The translations under genes and the position numbers were made by a program. From contig NZ_BDBC01000046.1 of NCBI RefSeq assembly GCF_001612785.1, positions 1-64,000 on the forward strand: a DNA stretch of 64,000 nucleotides, written 5' to 3'. Below the pieces are notes generated by a model. It made no database searches. It saw only the letters and a list, made by a program, of their open reading frames with translations, and was not told the DNA's origin. Below are positions 62,215 to 64,000 of the stretch, piece by piece (position 1 is the stretch's first letter; the number at the start of each line of letters is the position of its first letter). Source of the stretch: Nocardia beijingensis NBRC 16342 (lineage in GTDB: Bacteria; Actinomycetota; Actinomycetes; Mycobacteriales; Mycobacteriaceae).

Positions 62215-63333
62215 CTAACAGGATTCGCGCAGCCGGGCACGGCACACGAGGAACCGGTCCGGTACGCCGTCCCGGGCCTGCGCACCGCTCACGGCGCGGA
62301 CGGCGGGCCATTTGCGAGCGAGGTCGAGCAGCACGCTCAATTCCGAGCCGCGATCGACCGGTCCCGGCAGGCGCACGTCGACCGCGCCCGATGGCCCGCC
62401 CTCCGCCATTTTGACCCGGTAGGCGTGCGCCATCAGCACAGCGAGGTCGCGCTCGCCCGCGACGTGCGGCGGCACGTACGCCTTCAGATGCAGCACCGCG
62501 TCCCAGAGTTCGACCGACATGCGATACAGCCGCGAAGCCGAGTCCTGGTCGCGGTCCGAGTGGCCGTGTTCGAGCACGACTTCCGGCACCGCGGCGGTCA
62601 GGTCGCGCCACAACGGCCGCAACCGGCGGCAGCGCCTGCTCGCCCGGTCCCACCCGCAGCGCGCCATGATCACGTCGACCAGCCGCACGGTCAGCAGGCC
62701 GGTGGTGACCACGAAGCTGGCGAGCACCACCAGCACCCACCAGGCGCCCGGTTCGGTCGGCGACGTGCCCGTAGCGGTCCGGAACATCCCGACGACCGAA
62801 CCCGCGAACCAATACACGGCGAGCACGAACAGCGTGCCGTACAGCAACCGTTCCCAGATCGACACGTCGTCGCGAAGAATCTCGAAAACGCAGGTGCGGG
62901 CGATCAAAAGGCCACAGATCGCCGTCGCGACCGAACTAGTGGTCCATACGACGGTGGGCCAGTGCAGCCAGTCGAGATGATCGTGCACCGGCAGCTCCAC
63001 CAGCAGCGATACCGCGGCGACCGCCGCGACCGCGTCGTATCGCCGCTGCTCGCCTCGGGCCCGGTCGGGCTCGCGACCGGCCAGCACCATCGCGAACCCG
63101 ATGGCGCTCGCGCCCGCCAGCAGACCGCAACCCATGAACAGCCGCTGCCCGAGCGCGGTCGCGCCCAGTCCGGCGCACACGCCGTTCGCCAGGAATCCGG
63201 ACAGTTCCCACGTCCAGATGCGGTTGATCAAACGGTCGATCAAGGTCTGGCGCACCAACGCCCAGCGACCGACCGTGACCACCGCGGCGAACACACCGAT
63301 CGACAGCAGCAGCGACGCGGGCACGGAATTCAT
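62215..63333 (-). CDS. MAB_1171c/DUF6545-type membrane protein, paralogue 3
   Basis: 372 residues. Same layout: IDRLINRIWTWELSGFLANG, EQRRYDAVAAVAAVSLLVEL, RRCRRLRPLWRDLTAAVPEV and LYRMSVELWDAVLHLKAYVP. It has seven hydrophobic segments. It precedes paralogue 2 by 14 nt and follows the ABC-2 permease gene by 42 nt, so the permease may be in the same transcription unit. Confidence 0.85.
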   Translation of the reverse strand: MNSVPASLLLSIGVFAAVVTVGRWALVRQTLIDRLINRIWTWELSGFLANGVCAGLGATALGQRLFMGCGLLAGASAIGFAMVLAGREPDRARGEQRRYDAVAAVAAVSLLVELPVHDHLDWLHWPTVVWTTSSVATAICGLLIARTCVFEILRDDVSIWERLLYGTLFVLAVYWFAGSVVGMFRTATGTSPTEPGAWWVLVVLASFVVTTGLLTVRLVDVIMARCGWDRASRRCRRLRPLWRDLTAAVPEVVLEHGHSDRDQDSASRLYRMSVELWDAVLHLKAYVPPHVAGERDLAVLMAHAYRVKMAEGGPSGAVDVRLPGPVDRGSELSVLLDLARKWPAVRAVSGAQARDGVPDRFLVCRARLRESC

Positions 63334-63375
63334 CGCGACAGACAGTAATTCGCCGCGCCGCCGCGGCCAAGCCGG

Positions 63376-64000
63376 TCAGTGCCGGGCGGCGTCGCGGTAG
63401 CCGCGCACGGCGAGCAGTCCGAAGACCGCCGTCAAGCCCACCGACCACGCGATGACCTGCGACACGGGGGTGAGCAGCGGCCCGCCGAGGATGAACCCGC
63501 GCATCGCCTCGATCGCGCAGCTCATCGGCTGCCCGCGCACGATCGGCCGCAACCACTCGGGATAGTTCTCCACCGGGACGAAGCCGGAGTTGAAGAACAT
63601 CGCCAAGAGCACGACGGCGGCGAAGATCTGGACCACCTTGTCGCCGACGCGGCTCACGCCGACCACGATCACCATCGGGGTGAAACCCGCGATGACGAGC
63701 GCGGGCACCAGCAGCGCGCCGAGCACCCCGGCGAGGCCGTTGTGGAACCGCAGCCCGAGCAGCACGCCGACGATCAGCACGATCGCGGTCGCGGCGAGCG
63801 CGCGCAGGCATTCGGCGAGCAACCGGCCGATCAGTCCGGCCGAGCGGTGCACCGGCAGCACCCAGAACCGGCGCAGGAGACCGCTTTCCCGCTCCCCGTA
63901 GAGCGACAGGCCCGTGCCCATCGCGCCGTACATCGCCCCGGCCACCGCGATCATCGGCACGAAACCGTAGATCGGCTCGGCGCCGCCGCCTGCCGGGGTG
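63376..64000 (-). CDS. ABC-2 type transporter permease (DrrB-like), N-terminus beyond window
   Basis: The frame is open to the right edge, so only the last 208 codons are seen. Membrane segments: YGFVPMIAVAGAMYGAMGTG, LAATAIVLIVGVLLGL, GVLGALLVPALVIAGFTPMV, VQIFAAVVLLAMFFNSGFVP and VIAWSVGLTAVFGLLAVRGY. ERESGLLRRFWVLPVHRSAG and PEWLRPIVRGQPMSCAIEAM are typical of daunorubicin-resistance-type (DrrB) permeases. The ATPase gene should lie upstream, outside the window. Confidence 0.9.
   Translation of the reverse strand, partial: TPAGGGAEPIYGFVPMIAVAGAMYGAMGTGLSLYGERESGLLRRFWVLPVHRSAGLIGRLLAECLRALAATAIVLIVGVLLGLRFHNGLAGVLGALLVPALVIAGFTPMVIVVGVSRVGDKVVQIFAAVVLLAMFFNSGFVPVENYPEWLRPIVRGQPMSCAIEAMRGFILGGPLLTPVSQVIAWSVGLTAVFGLLAVRGYRDAARH

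Overview
The window is high-GC DNA from an actinomycete. The ribosomal protein sequences, the WXG100/EspC-type secreted proteins, the DUF4254 protein and the MAB_1171c-type membrane proteins point to Nocardia or a close relative (inference; no rRNA gene is present to confirm it). No tRNA, rRNA, CRISPR array or transposase gene was seen.

Positions 1-30918 hold one minus-strand operon: a WXG100-like protein, a YbaB-like protein, and one enormous gene that starts at 30043 and is still open at the left edge. It exceeds 30 kb and 10,000 codons. It begins with a CpnT/WXG100-like helical domain, as type VII secretion-linked polymorphic toxins do. It continues through low-complexity linkers, a papain-like (Tox-PL-like) segment, a PD-(D/E)xK nuclease-like segment, four HE(Y/F)GH zincin-like units, an ADP-ribosyltransferase-like domain, a fifth HExxH domain with several degenerate relatives, a kinase-like domain, two copies of a ~3.3 kb super-module and many coiled-coil repeats. 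It ends, within the window, in a proline-rich tail. This is the most striking object here.

Positions 31.1-35.3 kb carry D-aminoacyl-tRNA deacylase, an unknown ~507-residue protein, a two-gene unit ending in a DUF4254 protein, and a methyltransferase.

Positions 35.7-53.0 kb are the spc ribosomal operon on the minus strand, split in two. rplN-rplX-rplE-rpsN lies at 53.0-51.5 kb and rpsH-rplF-rplR-rpsE-rpmD-rplO-secY-adk-map at 41.3-35.7 kb. About 10.2 kb of accessory genes sits between rpsN and rpsH. They include a Uma2-type nuclease, an XRE regulator, a Fic protein, two WXG100/EspC-type polymorphic toxin cassettes with likely immunity genes, and an alpha/beta hydrolase. A decayed copy of the rpsN 3' end with its terminator (near 48.0 kb) forms a direct repeat with the real one (near 51.5 kb), so part of this block probably arose by insertion or recombination at rpsN. 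The two half-operons share a 22-bp promoter-proximal sequence.

Positions 53.3-64.0 kb carry an M13 lipoprotein peptidase, a divergent TetR/MFS efflux pair with a palindrome on the MFS start codon, a cupin, three MAB_1171c-type membrane paralogues interleaved with a second MFS pump, and the 3' part of an ABC-2 permease gene.
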